Notes under the pieces: model-generated
What the model saw: only the letters and a program-made list of their open reading frames with translations
Database searches by the model: none
What the model was told of the DNA's origin: nothing
DNA from: Hydnum rufescens UP504
Taxonomy: Eukaryota; Basidiomycota; Agaricomycetes; Cantharellales; Hydnaceae
DNA length: 64,000 nt
Assembly: GCA_014904985.1 (NCBI GenBank)
Contig: MU128941.1
Coordinates: forward strand, 63,701 to 127,700
Direction of reading: 5' to 3'
Program-made: the position numbers and the translations under genes
In this document: positions 45,174 to 55,190 of the stretch, one piece after another
Layout: each line of letters starts with the position of its first letter
Numbering within the stretch: position 1 is the first letter of the stretch

Positions 45174-46229
45174 TTCTCCAGCATCGCTGCTCCACTGTTT
45201 GCATTACTAAGAAAGGGCACACCTTGGTTATGGAAGGCTGAGCATGACGAGGCATACAGTATGATGAAACAAGCACTGACATCCACACCAGTATGAGGGC
45301 ACCCTATTTGGGGCCAAGGGTACAGGCTGTACACAGATGCCTGTGATGTAGCCCTTGCTGGTGCTCTGCAACAGATCCAGCCAATACTCATCAAAGACCT
45401 ACACCAGACGAAAGTCTATGAACAACTCCAAAGGGCATTCAAGGAGGGAGGTCCTGTACCTGATTTGACATTAAAGCTTTCAGACACACACAATGACTGC
45501 CCCCCCCAAGTACTTGGGGCAATGCCTTCGAAGACACCCTTGTCCATGTAGAGAGGGTCATCGCTTACTGGAGTCATACTTGCAAGCCCGCCAAGACCTG
45601 TTACTCAGCCACCGAATGAGAAGCCCTAGCTGCTAAGGATAGTCTAATAAGATTTCTGCCATTTATTGAGGCGAACAAATCCTTCTCGTGACAGATCATG
45701 CCACCCTACAATGGGCCAAAACTTATGAGAATGCCAACTGTTGGCTTAGTGCTTGGGTGTGGTTTTCGCAGCCTTCCCGGGAATGACAATCGTTCACCAA
45801 CCAGGGTGAGTCCACTCCAACGTGGACCCCCTATCGCAGCTGTTGCAAACCCCAGAAGTAGTATCACCCCAAGATCAGGATATCCCAAGACTCATCGTGA
45901 ACAATGAAAGCCAAGCTAAGGGATGGAACTGGGCCACCCACAATTCCAGTTTGGGCAAAGTGACATTCGTGTCGACATGAGCCCAGAAGGCCGCACGAGA
46001 GGGAGCCAAGATGACTGACAGGGAACTGAATCCAATCCCTGCTGACAGTCACGAACCACCCCCACTAGACCGACCTCCCCCAGGGCTGAACCTGTTCATC
46101 TCCCCTGAAATGGTACACCGGTTCTGGGAAGGGTACAACCAAGACCCTGAATTCAGGACTGTATGGACACGAACAGAAGCCACACCCACCGACAGCCCTC
46201 CTCAGGAGCATAAAGTCGATATTGAATGA
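45174..46229 (+). pseudogene. pol: Gypsy RNase H and linker, broken
   Basis: Continues the RT frame as FSSIAAPLFALLRKGTPWLW, then YRLYTDACDVALAGALQQ with the first RNase H aspartate. TGA interrupts at 45171 and 45294. A shift in a C run near 45500 leads to HVERVIAYWSHTC, CYSATE-TGA-EALAAKDSLI and LLVTDHATLQWA. The stretch 45700-46010 is poorly readable. 46011-46229 (LNLFISPEMVHRFWEGYNQD) is the linker before integrase. Confidence 0.75.
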
Positions 46230-46651
46230 TTCCAGCAATTCTCTAAGGGCAGCAACGGGCTACTCCTCTTTAAAGATGCCGATAATTGCACAAGGTTGTG
46301 TGTCCCCGCTAAAGAGCAACTCACCCTTATTAAGGAAGCCCACGACTCCCCCCACAAATCTGCCCACAGCTGGTGGGGAAAAACACTGGAATCCCTACGA
46401 CAGGGGTTTTATTGGAAAACTATGTGAAAGGACGTGCTAAACTACTGCGAAATGTGCAACATCTGCCAGAAAACCAAGCACGACCGATTAGGGCCTAAAG
46501 GATACCTACGGCCCATCGGTATACCCAAACTACCCTTTGAGGTCATAAGTATGGATTTTGTGACAGGCCTCCCCAAGTTGAGAGGACAAAATGCCATACT
46601 AGTTGTTGTAGACAAACTCACAAAATATGGCATCTTCATACCGACCACAAC
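46230..46651 (+). pseudogene. int: Gypsy integrase, N-terminal half (split by insertion)
   Basis: In the 46011 frame: the zinc-binding HHCC part (EAHDSPHKSAHSWW, then YCEMCNICQKTKHD), then the start of the catalytic fold with the first acidic residue in EVISMDFVTGLPKL and AILVVVDKLTKYGIFIPT. TGA codons at 46227 and 46425 break it; the second replaces the usual tryptophan in the TM-W-KDV motif. The frame runs into ACC ACA AC, where the 7.2 kb insertion begins, and resumes without loss at 53871. Confidence 0.88.
46644..46651 (+). repeat. 8 bp target-site duplication, left copy
   Basis: ACCACAAC directly before CACCTTGG. The identical octamer follows the right end at 53871-53878. Confidence 0.9.
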
Positions 46652-46770
46652 CACCTTGGTCAGCCACTTAGAGGGCCTCAATAGGTATGTCAAACTGCAT
46701 CAAATCAAAAGCCTAAGAGGCATCAAAATCCTTTGATATCAAATAATTTCAAGAGGGTGACCTTACATCA
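46652..46770 (+). repeat. Left terminal and subterminal repeat
   Basis: Closely matches 2995-3115, and inverted 33130-33240. Confidence 0.8.
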
Positions 46771-47334
46771 ATCCCAGCCCAGGCCATGAGATTATAGGCT
46801 AAAAACCCATGCTATCATGGGATAGCATATTATTACTAACATTGATTTAAATACTATTATTATTATTGTTTATTTATTTATTATTGACCGAGCTTGCGAG
46901 GTCTTATTTACACTTCCGCTTTTTGTTTATAGCGCAAAGTCCCTCGGACCAAACATGGTCACCCCGTGGGAACTTATTTGTAACAGTGCTTTTGAGCAAT
47001 TTGCTTCCATGGGCCCCCATGAGAAAAATGGCCACCCCGTGGGAACTGGCATATTTGCTTCCTCGGAACCAAACTGGCCAAATTGGCTCGGAAGACTCAA
47101 TATTGATAGAAGTAGCCATGTAAACTGATGTAAACTGTGTCAGTCCAATATATATACATCTAATCTGTCCTTGGAGCCTCTGGCCCCACAATAAATAGGA
47201 TCTGGAGGGTTCTTGGTGTGCAACTTGAATCAAAGCTGGAAAATGCTGGAAAACATGAGGCTGACATGAGGTTAAGTCTTTCTGACTCTCTGGCATGCTT
47301 TCTTCTGAGTGGTGCCCACCCTTGCATTCCTGGG
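46771..47334 (+). other. AT-rich element interior without a recognised gene
   Basis: Contains a TATTATTAT run (about 46850-46885) and two related blocks with the wording GGTCACCCCGTGGGAACTT and GGCCACCCCGTGGGAACTG (46955 and 47030). No protein-coding evidence. Confidence 0.4.
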
Positions 47335-47815
47335 AAGGGGGAGAGTGTTACCAATAAGGGGGGGGGGTGTTACCAGCAAGGGGGAAGGTGTTACCAATAG
47401 GGGGGGGGGTATTACCAGCAAGGGGGGAGGTGTTACCAACAAGGGGGGTTGTTGCCAGCAGGGGGGGGGTTGTATTATCAAGGAGGGGGGGTGTATTATC
47501 AAGGAGGGGGGGTGTATTATCAAGGAGGGGGGGTGTATTATCAAGGAGGGGGGGTGTATTAGCAGGGGGGGTGTATTAGCAGGGGGGTGTATTAGCAGGG
47601 GGGTGTATTAGCAGGGGGGGTGTATTAGCAGGGGGGGTGTATTAGCAGGGGGGTGTATTAGCAGGGGGGGTGTATTAGCAGGGGGGGTGTATTAGCAGGG
47701 GGGGTGTATTAGCAGGGGGGGTGTATTAGCAGGGGGGTGTATTAGCAGGGGGGTGTATTAGCAGGGGGTGTATTAGCAGGGGGGGTGTATTAGCAGGGGG
47801 GTGTATTAGCAGGGG
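47335..47815 (+). repeat. G-rich tandem array (17-25 bp units)
   Basis: About 25 units of GTGTATTAGCAGGGGGG and the related GTGTATTATCAAGGAGGGGGG and GTTACCAGCAAGGGGG. Runs of 5-9 G recur every 15-20 bases on the plus strand, so it could form G-quadruplexes on DNA or RNA. Confidence 0.9.
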
Positions 47816-48821
47816 AAAGGGGGGCACTGGATGAGAATATGGGCATATTCTGTAGAGTGCATATGGGGGAGCACTGTCTTGATTCCACATCTGAATTTGA
47901 CATCCTCAGAAACAAGTGTATTGGCCCCAGAGTCCCAAATGCTATTCTAATATGAATTTCGATTTAAAATACCTTGATGAAATGCATTTTAATCTGGCAT
48001 AATCAATGTGGTTATCTCATGAAAATACAGATTATATCATTTTTTAAATGCAGGCATACAGACTTATGGCTGTCAGTGAGAGAAAAACTTAATAGGGGGT
48101 CAGGGGATCCTGAGCTATATACTGTACATCATGTGGATTACATAATCAAGATGAGACTGATCCAATCCCAACAGCAGAGGACAGGTCTCAAGAAAAAAAA
48201 GTCCACCAAGAACAAATGAAAAAAAGAGTGGCAGGGTTGGTTACATAAGGGATATCTGCACTGGCAGTACAAAGGAATGGAGGGTGTGCATGTGATAGGT
48301 GAAGATGGGGTGTAACAGCATCATGGGTTATGGATTACAGTCATGGATTTGGGTTATGGGTGCAGGTCAGCCACAATACAGTCAGGTAACTTTTGCAGGG
48401 TACAGGTATGGTTTCAGTTTCAGTTGCAGGTTAGCCACAGGGGCCATGGTTTCAGGTTACAGCTTCAAGTCAATACAGGCTATACTTTCAGATACAGTGT
48501 CATGGGGTTGAATATGAGTTTGGGTTTGGTCATGTGATGAATCCACACACATGGTGGGATTCATGGACACAAGGAAGGTGGTGCATGCAGCATGGGGACA
48601 TTAGAGCCAGGGAGACAGGAACACCACTTCACTGTGGGTTAATCTCCAGGTATCATGGAGCTTAATTGGGGCCCATAGCCTGTTGGCAAAAGAAAAACTT
48701 GATAGGAGATCAGGAATTCCCAAGCTATATACATCATGTATATTATGTAATAAAAACAAGATTGATCCAATCCTCTCATACTAACAATGGCAGGCTCAAA
48801 GCTGGCACCATAGGCTCACAG
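47816..48821 (+). other. Element interior, no recognised gene
   Basis: Two related blocks (48060-48170 and 48680-48790) share AAAAACTT(A/G)ATAGG, ATATAC(A/T), CATCATGT and GATTGATCCAATCC wording, a diverged direct repeat about 620 bp apart. A G/T-rich stretch of CAGGTTA-type short repeats lies at 48320-48480. Confidence 0.4.
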
Positions 48822-49180
48822 AAGCCAGCTAAGGCAAGAGTACAAGCCATGTATCAACAAAGCAGCCAGCTAAGGCAAGAGTACCAGTCATGTATGGACA
48901 AAGCAGCCACCTAAGGCAAGAGTACCAGCCATGTATGGACAAAGCAGCCACCTAAGGCAAGAGTACCAGCTGTGTATGGACAAAGCAGCCACCTAAGGCA
49001 AGAGTACCAGCTGTGTATGGACAAAGCAGCCACCTAAGGCAAGAGTACCAGCCATGTATGGACAAAGCAGCCACCTAAGGCAAGAGTACCAGCCATGTAT
49101 GGACAAAGCAGCCACCTAAGGCAAGAGTACCAGCCATGTATGGACAAAGCAGCCACCTAAGGCAAGAGTACAAGCTGGCA
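48822..49180 (+). repeat. 41 bp minisatellite, about 8-9 copies
   Basis: Unit AGCCACCTAAGGCAAGAGTA followed by CCAGCCATGTATGGACAAAGC, nearly identical between copies. Confidence 0.9.
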
Positions 49181-50739
49181 TGCATGGGTGACAGCCTTTA
49201 CTCATAAGAGATATGCTACTACAAGAGATATGTTGATGCAAGAGATATGTGAAGCTCGGTCCCAAATTATGAGGGGTACCTCATAATTAAGCCTGGTTGT
49301 ATACATACATCCAGTGAGCTCATCCACAGTAGCACAGAAAGAGCAGCCAGAGCTATGGCTCTATCTACTACAATCAAAAAAACCTTACACCCGCTGCAGC
49401 AGGTGTGGCCCATTGTTCTGCCCGGTGGGTTGTGTTGTGTTGGGTCGGGTTTCATATTTCATTCGGCTGATCCTTTGGCGGCCTTCAGTTGGTGGTTTGC
49501 GCGGGTTTCAAGTCAAGCGTCAGGATAACAAAACATTACTAAAAAAAGACAGAGAAAAAGACAAGCCACGCAAAAGGAGTAGCCCCAGCTGCTCCTTTTG
49601 TGCGAGGGTATAGAGAATACTTACAACCCACTGGGGCAGGTGTGTGCTGCACAGGCTTCCCGCAGTCTCATTTCATCCATCCCGCAGGTTGTCCTTCCTG
49701 CGCATTCACTGAGTGGGCCGGGTTATCGTTTGGTGTATCCCCGGGTTGTCATTGGGCGGGTTTTCACCTTCCTGAAATAGAATAAAAGATACAAGTTAGT
49801 TGAAAATCAAAACCAGTGCAAAAAGAGCAGCTTTCGCTGCTCTTTTTGTGCGGCTGTATGTACCTCACCTCAAATACTACCACACACCCGCCAGGGTGGG
49901 TGCGTGGTTACTGGGGCTGCTCATTGGCTCCGTGTCCTTTCGTATCTTTGTCTGGTGGGTGGTCCTTCGCCCATGCAGTTTTCGTTGGGCGTGCGACCCT
50001 TGGCATGTGTTCATGTTGTGGGCTTCGGGGGGCTCTGGGTTCATTTGTCGGGTCTTCGTTCAGTGGGCATCTGTTCCGTTCGTCCTTGTTGGGGGGTTCT
50101 TCATCTCGTTGGTCGTAGATGAGGCGAAAAATCTAGAAAAATTAATTGTTAGTTAGAAATTAAAACTGGCACAAAAAGAGCAGCTTTCGCTGCTCTTTTT
50201 GCGCAGTTGTATATTGGGGGGTAGGGGTGGGACTCATCTCATATAGAGAACCACATGCCCGCTATGGCAGGTGTGTGGTTCGTGCGCCCACTCACAGGGC
50301 GCGTCGTCTGTCGTGATCACGGTTTCTGTGGTCGTGGTGTATGGGAAAGGGGGGGGTCGTTTGGCGTATCCCTGGCTATTCGTTGGGCGAGCTTTCACCT
50401 TCATGATATGGAGTAAAAGAATGTTAGTTAAAAATTAAAACCAGCACAAAAAGAGCAGCTTTCACTGCTCTTTTTGCGCAGTTGGATATATTGGGGGGGG
50501 GGCCTCACCTCATATAGAGAACCACACACCCGCCATAGCAGGTGTGTGGTTCAGGCATCATGCGGCACTCATTGGTCACATTGGTCGCAGTTTCGCAGTT
50601 TTCTTTCTCGTGTTGGCTGGTATGGGGCCGTCTGGGCTGTGGCTGGTTGGGCCTTCATCGTTTGGCCGGTTTCATCCACTGCCTTGGAGCAAGCCATGAT
50701 CTAAAGTAATAAAAAATATGTTAGTAAAAAAGACTCAAA

Positions 50740-51713
50740 GCAGCACAAAAAGAGCAGCTTTCGCTGCTCTTTTTGCGCCGTTGTAGCTACTACGAAAGGA
50801 AATTCACCTAGTGACCACACACCCGCAACGGCGGGTGTGTGGTTGTCTGTTTCCTTGTTTGGGTGGTTTCCTTGTTGGGTGGTGCTTGCGTAAAAGAGCG
50901 CAACTCAACACTGGCACTTGCCGGCATCCAAAAGGTGCCCAAGTGCCTGGCGCCATGAGTACCGTATGAATTAGTAGCAAGTAAATAGGCATATAATGAA
51001 TAATAAAAAATAAATACTTGCCCAAAAGGATGAAGAAGATGAAGACAATCAGTCAGAGTCCAATAAGGCATGATATGCTACATTGCAAAGTGGATTGGGC
51101 AATTTCTACTGTTCAGAATTGGCCCAAATTTAAATATATTGCTGGCATATATGTATCCTACATGGGCGATTAATTATTTCGGACGCTCTATCCATTTTTC
51201 AATTTTTCACGCTTTCAATTCCCTAAATAGGGAATTGAAGGCATGAAAAATTGAAAAATGGATAGAGCGTCCGAAATAATTAATCCCCCACGTAGGATAC
51301 ATATATGCCAGCAATATATTTAAATTTGGGCTGATTCTGAACAGTAGAAATTGCCCAATCCACTTTGCAATGTAGCATATCATGCCTTATTGGACAGATT
51401 GTCTTGATCTTCTTCATCTTTTTGGGCAAGTATTTATTTTTTATTATTCATTATACACCTATTTACTTGCTCCTAATTCATATGGCCCTCGTGGCACCAG
51501 GCCCTTGGGGCGCTTTTCGGATGCCAGCAATTGCCGGTGTTGAGTTGCGCTCTTTTACGCAAACACCACCACCCAAACAAGGAAACAGACGACCACACAC
51601 CCACAATGGCGGGTGTGTGGTCGCTAGGTGAGTTCCTTTTCGTAGTAGCTACAATGGTGCAAAAAGAGCAGCGAAAGCTGCTCTTTTTGCACTGGTCTTG
51701 ATTCATAACTAAC
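50740..51713. repeat. Central palindrome of foldback array 2
   Basis: Centre CAATTCCCT-AAAT-AGGGAATTG (51216-51237). The arms, about 485 bp, include the first module on each side (hairpins A and B, the GTGAGT donor and the CTAAC/CTAACT site). Each arm holds an outward short hydrophobic frame (minus 51071-50808, plus 51365-51631) with the shared segment YLFFIIHY and YLLLIHM/YLLATNS, related to those in array 1. Confidence 0.88.
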
Positions 51714-52129
51714 TGAACCATTTTTTATTCTAGCTTTTCTAGATTCTTACTCGCTACCCAAATGAATAGCACACAGAAACCGGCGATGAAAGCCCACACA
51801 GCCAATGCTATGAACGCCAGCCCCGACACGCTGCCACACGTCGCAGTACACGACGATATGCAGTACCACACACCCGCGGCGGCGGGTGTGTGGTACTATA
51901 TCATAAGTCCCTTGCCATGCAATAACACAAAAAGAGGAGCGCCATGGCACTCCTCTTTTTGTGCTCTTGTTAACTTAACTAACGTATATTATATATTCCA
52001 GATGACTCATGCAACCACACCGCCCGAATCCCTGAATGAATGGCCCCCAAACCCCACCCGCTGGATGCCTCGCGACCAAGGGAAACACGGTGCCATGTAC
52101 CCGCTTTGGCGGGTGCGTGGTACCATGAG

Positions 52130-52238
52130 GTAAGTTATTTTGTATTATAATGTATACTGCAGCGCAAAAGGAGCAGCAAGAGCTGCTTCTTTTGTGCTGC
52201 CTTTAAGTTTTAAACTAACATTTTATTATTAATTCCAG
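52130..52238 (+). other. Intron-like unit in array 2, right arm (1)
   Basis: 109 nt: GTAAGT donor, B hairpin with AAGA loop, AAACTAACA branch-like site, AATTCCAG acceptor. Preceded by hairpin A with GGTACC ends. Confidence 0.6.
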
Positions 52239-52357
52239 ATTACAACATCCAATGCACCCCGATACCAATTGAACGCCCAAACCAAACACCTGCATGAGCA
52301 ACCGAGGAACAACAAAGGTACCACACGCCCGCTGCAGCAGGTGCATGGTACCATCAG

Positions 52358-52466
52358 GTGAGTTTTTTTTAAATTATACTGTATACCACAGCGCAAAAGG
52401 AGCAGCAAGAGCTGCTCCTTTTGTGCTGCTTTACATCTCAAACTAACATTTTAGTATTAATTCCAG
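52358..52466 (+). other. Intron-like unit in array 2, right arm (2)
   Basis: 109 nt: GTGAGT, hairpin 52391-52406/52411-52426, AAACTAACA, AATTCCAG. Exon-like part before it is 52239-52357 (119 nt). Confidence 0.6.
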
Positions 52467-52594
52467 ATGGCAATGTCCAACACACCCGCTACCAACTGAA
52501 TGCCCAAACGAGACACTGACCAAACGCCTGTATGAGCACGCGAGGAACAAACAGGTACCACGTACCCGCTGCAGCGGGTACGTGGTACCATGGG

Positions 52595-52701
52595 GTAAGT
52601 TATTTTTTATTAACGTATACTGTGGTGCAAAAGGAGCAGCAAGAGCTGCTCCTTTTGTGTTGCTTTTAAGTTTTAAACTAACTTTATATTATTAATTCCA
52701 G
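52595..52701 (+). other. Intron-like unit in array 2, right arm (3)
   Basis: 107 nt: GTAAGT, hairpin, AAACTAACT, AATTCCAG. The A hairpin just upstream (52554-52589) is a perfect 36 bp palindrome starting GGTACCACGTACCCGCTG. Confidence 0.65.
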
Positions 52702-52857
52702 ATTGTGATGTCCAATGCACCCTGATACCACCCAAACCCCAAACAAATGCAGCCTGAACGAATGCCCAAACGAAACACTGACGAAAGACCCACATGAGCA
52801 CCCAAGGAACAAAGGAGGTACCATGTGCCTGCTGCAGTGGGTGTGTGGTACCATGAG

Positions 52858-52959
52858 GTAAGTTTTGATTATTATTATAAGGTATACCACGGCGCAAAAG
52901 GAGCAGCAAGAGCTGCTCCTTTTGCGCTGTTTAAACTAAACTTATATCATTAATTCCAG
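52858..52959 (+). other. Intron-like unit in array 2, right arm (4)
   Basis: 102 nt: GTAAGT, hairpin, AAACTAAAC, AATTCCAG. Exon-like part before it is 52702-52857. Confidence 0.6.
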
Positions 52960-53244
52960 ATTGCAACGTCTAACGCAGCCTGATACACTCGAACCCCGCA
53001 ACAAATGCAGCCTGAACGAAATACCAACCAAACGCCCAAACGAGACACCGACCAAACACCTGCAAGAGCACCTGAGGAACAAAAAAGGTACCACATGCAG
53101 CTCGAGTGCCTGCACCCGCATGAAGTCCCGCGTCCGAATACCCCCGTGAAAACAAAGCATGAGTAGCCAAGTGAAGACCTGCATGAGTACAAAGGTGTAT
53201 ATACGAGTAAATAATAATAATAATAATACTTAATAGCCATGAGT

Positions 53245-53400
53245 GGCCCCCATGAACTGAGAAACCAATAATAAGGAAAAATAATTATCATAATTATCCC
53301 CAATAAGCCCGTACAGCCCGCTGACCCATTCAAGGACCTTCCTGGGCTTGCCGGGACCTGTCCCGATACCCCCACCCAAATATGTCCATCTGCCTCTGCT
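53245..53400 (-). repeat. Flank segment of foldback array 2
   Basis: Complement matches 3155-3300. Confidence 0.6.
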
Positions 53401-53689
53401 CATAATTTGAATTTGATCCTGCTCCAAGGCTGACAAATATATCCATAGCAGCACTTACTTCCTGTGTGATGCTATCCCATGAAGTTCCTGGCCTTGACAT
53501 GAATTCTTACACCAATTTCCTGGAAAAATCTTACGGCTACTTCTGCTTTGAGCTGCAGGAAGCTGGTTGGATAGCAGCAGTGGACCAAGTAATTGTAGAA
53601 CAAGATTTGGACTCAGAATGATACTTCCTTTAACCATGTAAATGTTTTGCATAATAAAATGTCTTGTCCGCACTACATGTACAGTAAAG

Positions 53690-53870
53690 CATTGCAGGAT
53701 TCTACAAGTTCCAAAATTGATCTCAAATTGAGCTCAAAACCTGACTCTTTTGCTATCAAATACTCTTTTGATCACTTTTTGATATCAAACATAATGCAAG
53801 CCTATCAGGCACTATACAGATATCAAAATGACATACCTTTTAAGGCCCCTAAGAGTGTCTGACCAGCCTG
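53690..53870 (-). repeat. Right terminal and subterminal repeat
   Basis: Complement starts CAGGCTGGTCAGACAC and matches 7613-7800; GATATCAAA-type palindromes recur. Confidence 0.8.
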
Positions 53871-53878
53871 ACCACAAC
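53871..53878 (+). repeat. 8 bp target-site duplication, right copy
   Basis: ACCACAAC, identical to 46644-46651. Confidence 0.9.
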
Positions 53879-55190
53879 CCAAGTCTCAGCAAACAGAGTG
53901 GCAGCACTACTGCACAGAGAAGTATTCAAACACTTTGGGTTGCCCAAACGAATCATAAGTGATCGCGACCCCCAATTCGTAAGCAGCTTCTGGCGCACTC
54001 TGGCAGATTACTTCGACACTCGACTAGCCATGTCTACCTCACACCACCCCCAGACAGATGGACAAACTGAAGTCATGAACCAACACTTGGAAACTATGAT
54101 ACGGTGCTATGTCAATGCAGACCGAACCGACTGGGCCGAATGGTTGGATGTACTGGCGTTGGCCTACAACAGAGCCGCCCATTCTGCCACACAGACCTCA
54201 CCTGCGGTGCTCCTGTTTGGTTATATGCCCCGCACACCTCTACGCCTACTACAAGAGTCCGCAGGGCTAGTGCTCACAGACAACCCATTAGCAGATGACC
54301 ATATCAGCACCCTACGCATCTGCAGAGACCTAGCTCGGGACACTATCATTTGTGCTGCCGACACACAAGCCTATCTATATGACAAGAAGCGAAGGGCCAT
54401 ACTCTACAAAGTAGGTGATGAAGTACTATTGAATCCCCACTCATTGGAACTTGTCGACATCAAAGGGACAGGATGCAAACTTATGCAACAACAAATAGGC
54501 CCCTTTGAAATTATGGAAGTTATTAACCCTATGGCCTACAGGTTAAGACTCCCGGATACAATGCCAATGCACAACGTAGTCAACCTGGAACACCTCACCC
54601 TATACAAGCATTCCCAGGATAAGGACCAGCCTACAATGGTCGACCCACAACGAGACCTACAGGCTTCCGAGGAATACAAAGTGGAAGACATCATAGATTC
54701 TAGGTACAATAAAAAGAAACATGCCATGGAGTTCCTAGTACATTGGCAAGGATATGGGCCTGAACACAACTCTTGGCAATCCAGCTGTGACCTTCACAAT
54801 GCCCCAGAGGTACTAAAGGAGTTCCATAATCATGCTAAACAGCCCACAGCCACAAACTCCACACCTCTGCTGGCCCTACTGATGGTATTACCCGAAGTCC
54901 AAGACTCCTCACCTTTTCCTGACACCAACATGAGATCACTTACTGACTTCAAGGACCACAGCCCAGCCTGCTACATAGGCAATGCCCACTATGGATACAC
55001 CTTCCACAAAGTGTTACATAACATGTTTACACCACCCATTGCACGGCTTACTCACACTGGACACATGGGAATCCTCGACATCCTAGGCCAAAGACCATCA
55101 TATGAACTAGTCACCTCAGCAAAGCCCTCAGTCTACTTGCGGCTTTCATCCCCACCTTCCTGCAGCCGATCTGCAATGTCAGAGATGTGA
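53871..55190 (+). CDS. int: Gypsy integrase, C-terminal half, with chromodomain
   Basis: Continues integrase after the insertion. The second and third acidic residues are in RIISDRDPQFVSSFW and HHPQTDGQTEVMNQHLETMI. Then come the GPY-like region (GPFEIMEVINPMAYRLRLP) and a chromodomain (YKVEDIIDSRYNKKKHAMEF, LVHWQGYGPEHNSWQ, about 54677-54790). A chromodomain directs integration to marked chromatin and defines chromoviruses. After it a further ~120 residues of unknown function run to TGA at 55188. This half is fully open, unlike the 5' half. Confidence 0.92.
   Translation, partial: TTTQVSANRVAALLHREVFKHFGLPKRIISDRDPQFVSSFWRTLADYFDTRLAMSTSHHPQTDGQTEVMNQHLETMIRCYVNADRTDWAEWLDVLALAYNRAAHSATQTSPAVLLFGYMPRTPLRLLQESAGLVLTDNPLADDHISTLRICRDLARDTIICAADTQAYLYDKKRRAILYKVGDEVLLNPHSLELVDIKGTGCKLMQQQIGPFEIMEVINPMAYRLRLPDTMPMHNVVNLEHLTLYKHSQDKDQPTMVDPQRDLQASEEYKVEDIIDSRYNKKKHAMEFLVHWQGYGPEHNSWQSSCDLHNAPEVLKEFHNHAKQPTATNSTPLLALLMVLPEVQDSSPFPDTNMRSLTDFKDHSPACYIGNAHYGYTFHKVLHNMFTPPIARLTHTGHMGILDILGQRPSYELVTSAKPSVYLRLSSPPSCSRSAMSEM

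Larger units (their letters stand above)
40994..46651 (+). mobile_element. Ty3/Gypsy chromodomain retrotransposon, 5' part
   Basis: Order of parts: gag, zinc knuckle, aspartic protease, reverse transcriptase, RNase H, integrase N-terminus. This is the Ty3/Gypsy (Metaviridae) order. The element is interrupted at 46652 and continues at 53871. Coding frames are broken by at least three frame shifts and more than ten in-frame TGA codons, so it is not autonomous. Confidence 0.9.
49300..53000. mobile_element. Foldback array 2: twelve two-hairpin modules around a palindrome
   Basis: Same design as array 1 in opposite overall orientation: the end at 49300-49400 matches the complement of 7480-7580, and the other border (53245-53400) matches the complement of 3155-3300. 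B stems lie near 49337 (decayed), 49568, 49816, 50169, 50443 and 50741 in the left arm, and 51656, 51926, 52160, 52389, 52625 and 52892 in the right arm. Introns and hairpins in the right arm are the best preserved. The spliced exons would carry stops in all frames I checked, so a non-coding role or decay is likelier than a protein. Confidence 0.8.
46652..53870 (+). mobile_element. 7219 bp non-autonomous element inserted in Gypsy integrase
   Basis: Ends CACCTTGGTCAGCCAC (46652-46667) and, inverted, CAGGCTGGTCAGACAC (53870-53855), 12 of 16 positions alike, with the 8 bp duplication ACCACAAC outside. Removing the element and one duplication copy restores the integrase frame. Eight-base duplications fit KDZ/Zisupton or hAT transposition, and the end sequence equals that of the KDZ element ending at 1638. 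No transposase is encoded. Contents from the left: 120 bp subterminal repeat, AT-rich part, G-rich array, 41 bp minisatellite, foldback array 2, border segment, right subterminal repeat. Confidence 0.92.

Noticed and set aside
47309..47611. Glycine-rich proteins in the G-rich array
   Set aside because: Low-complexity translation of a tandem repeat on one strand.
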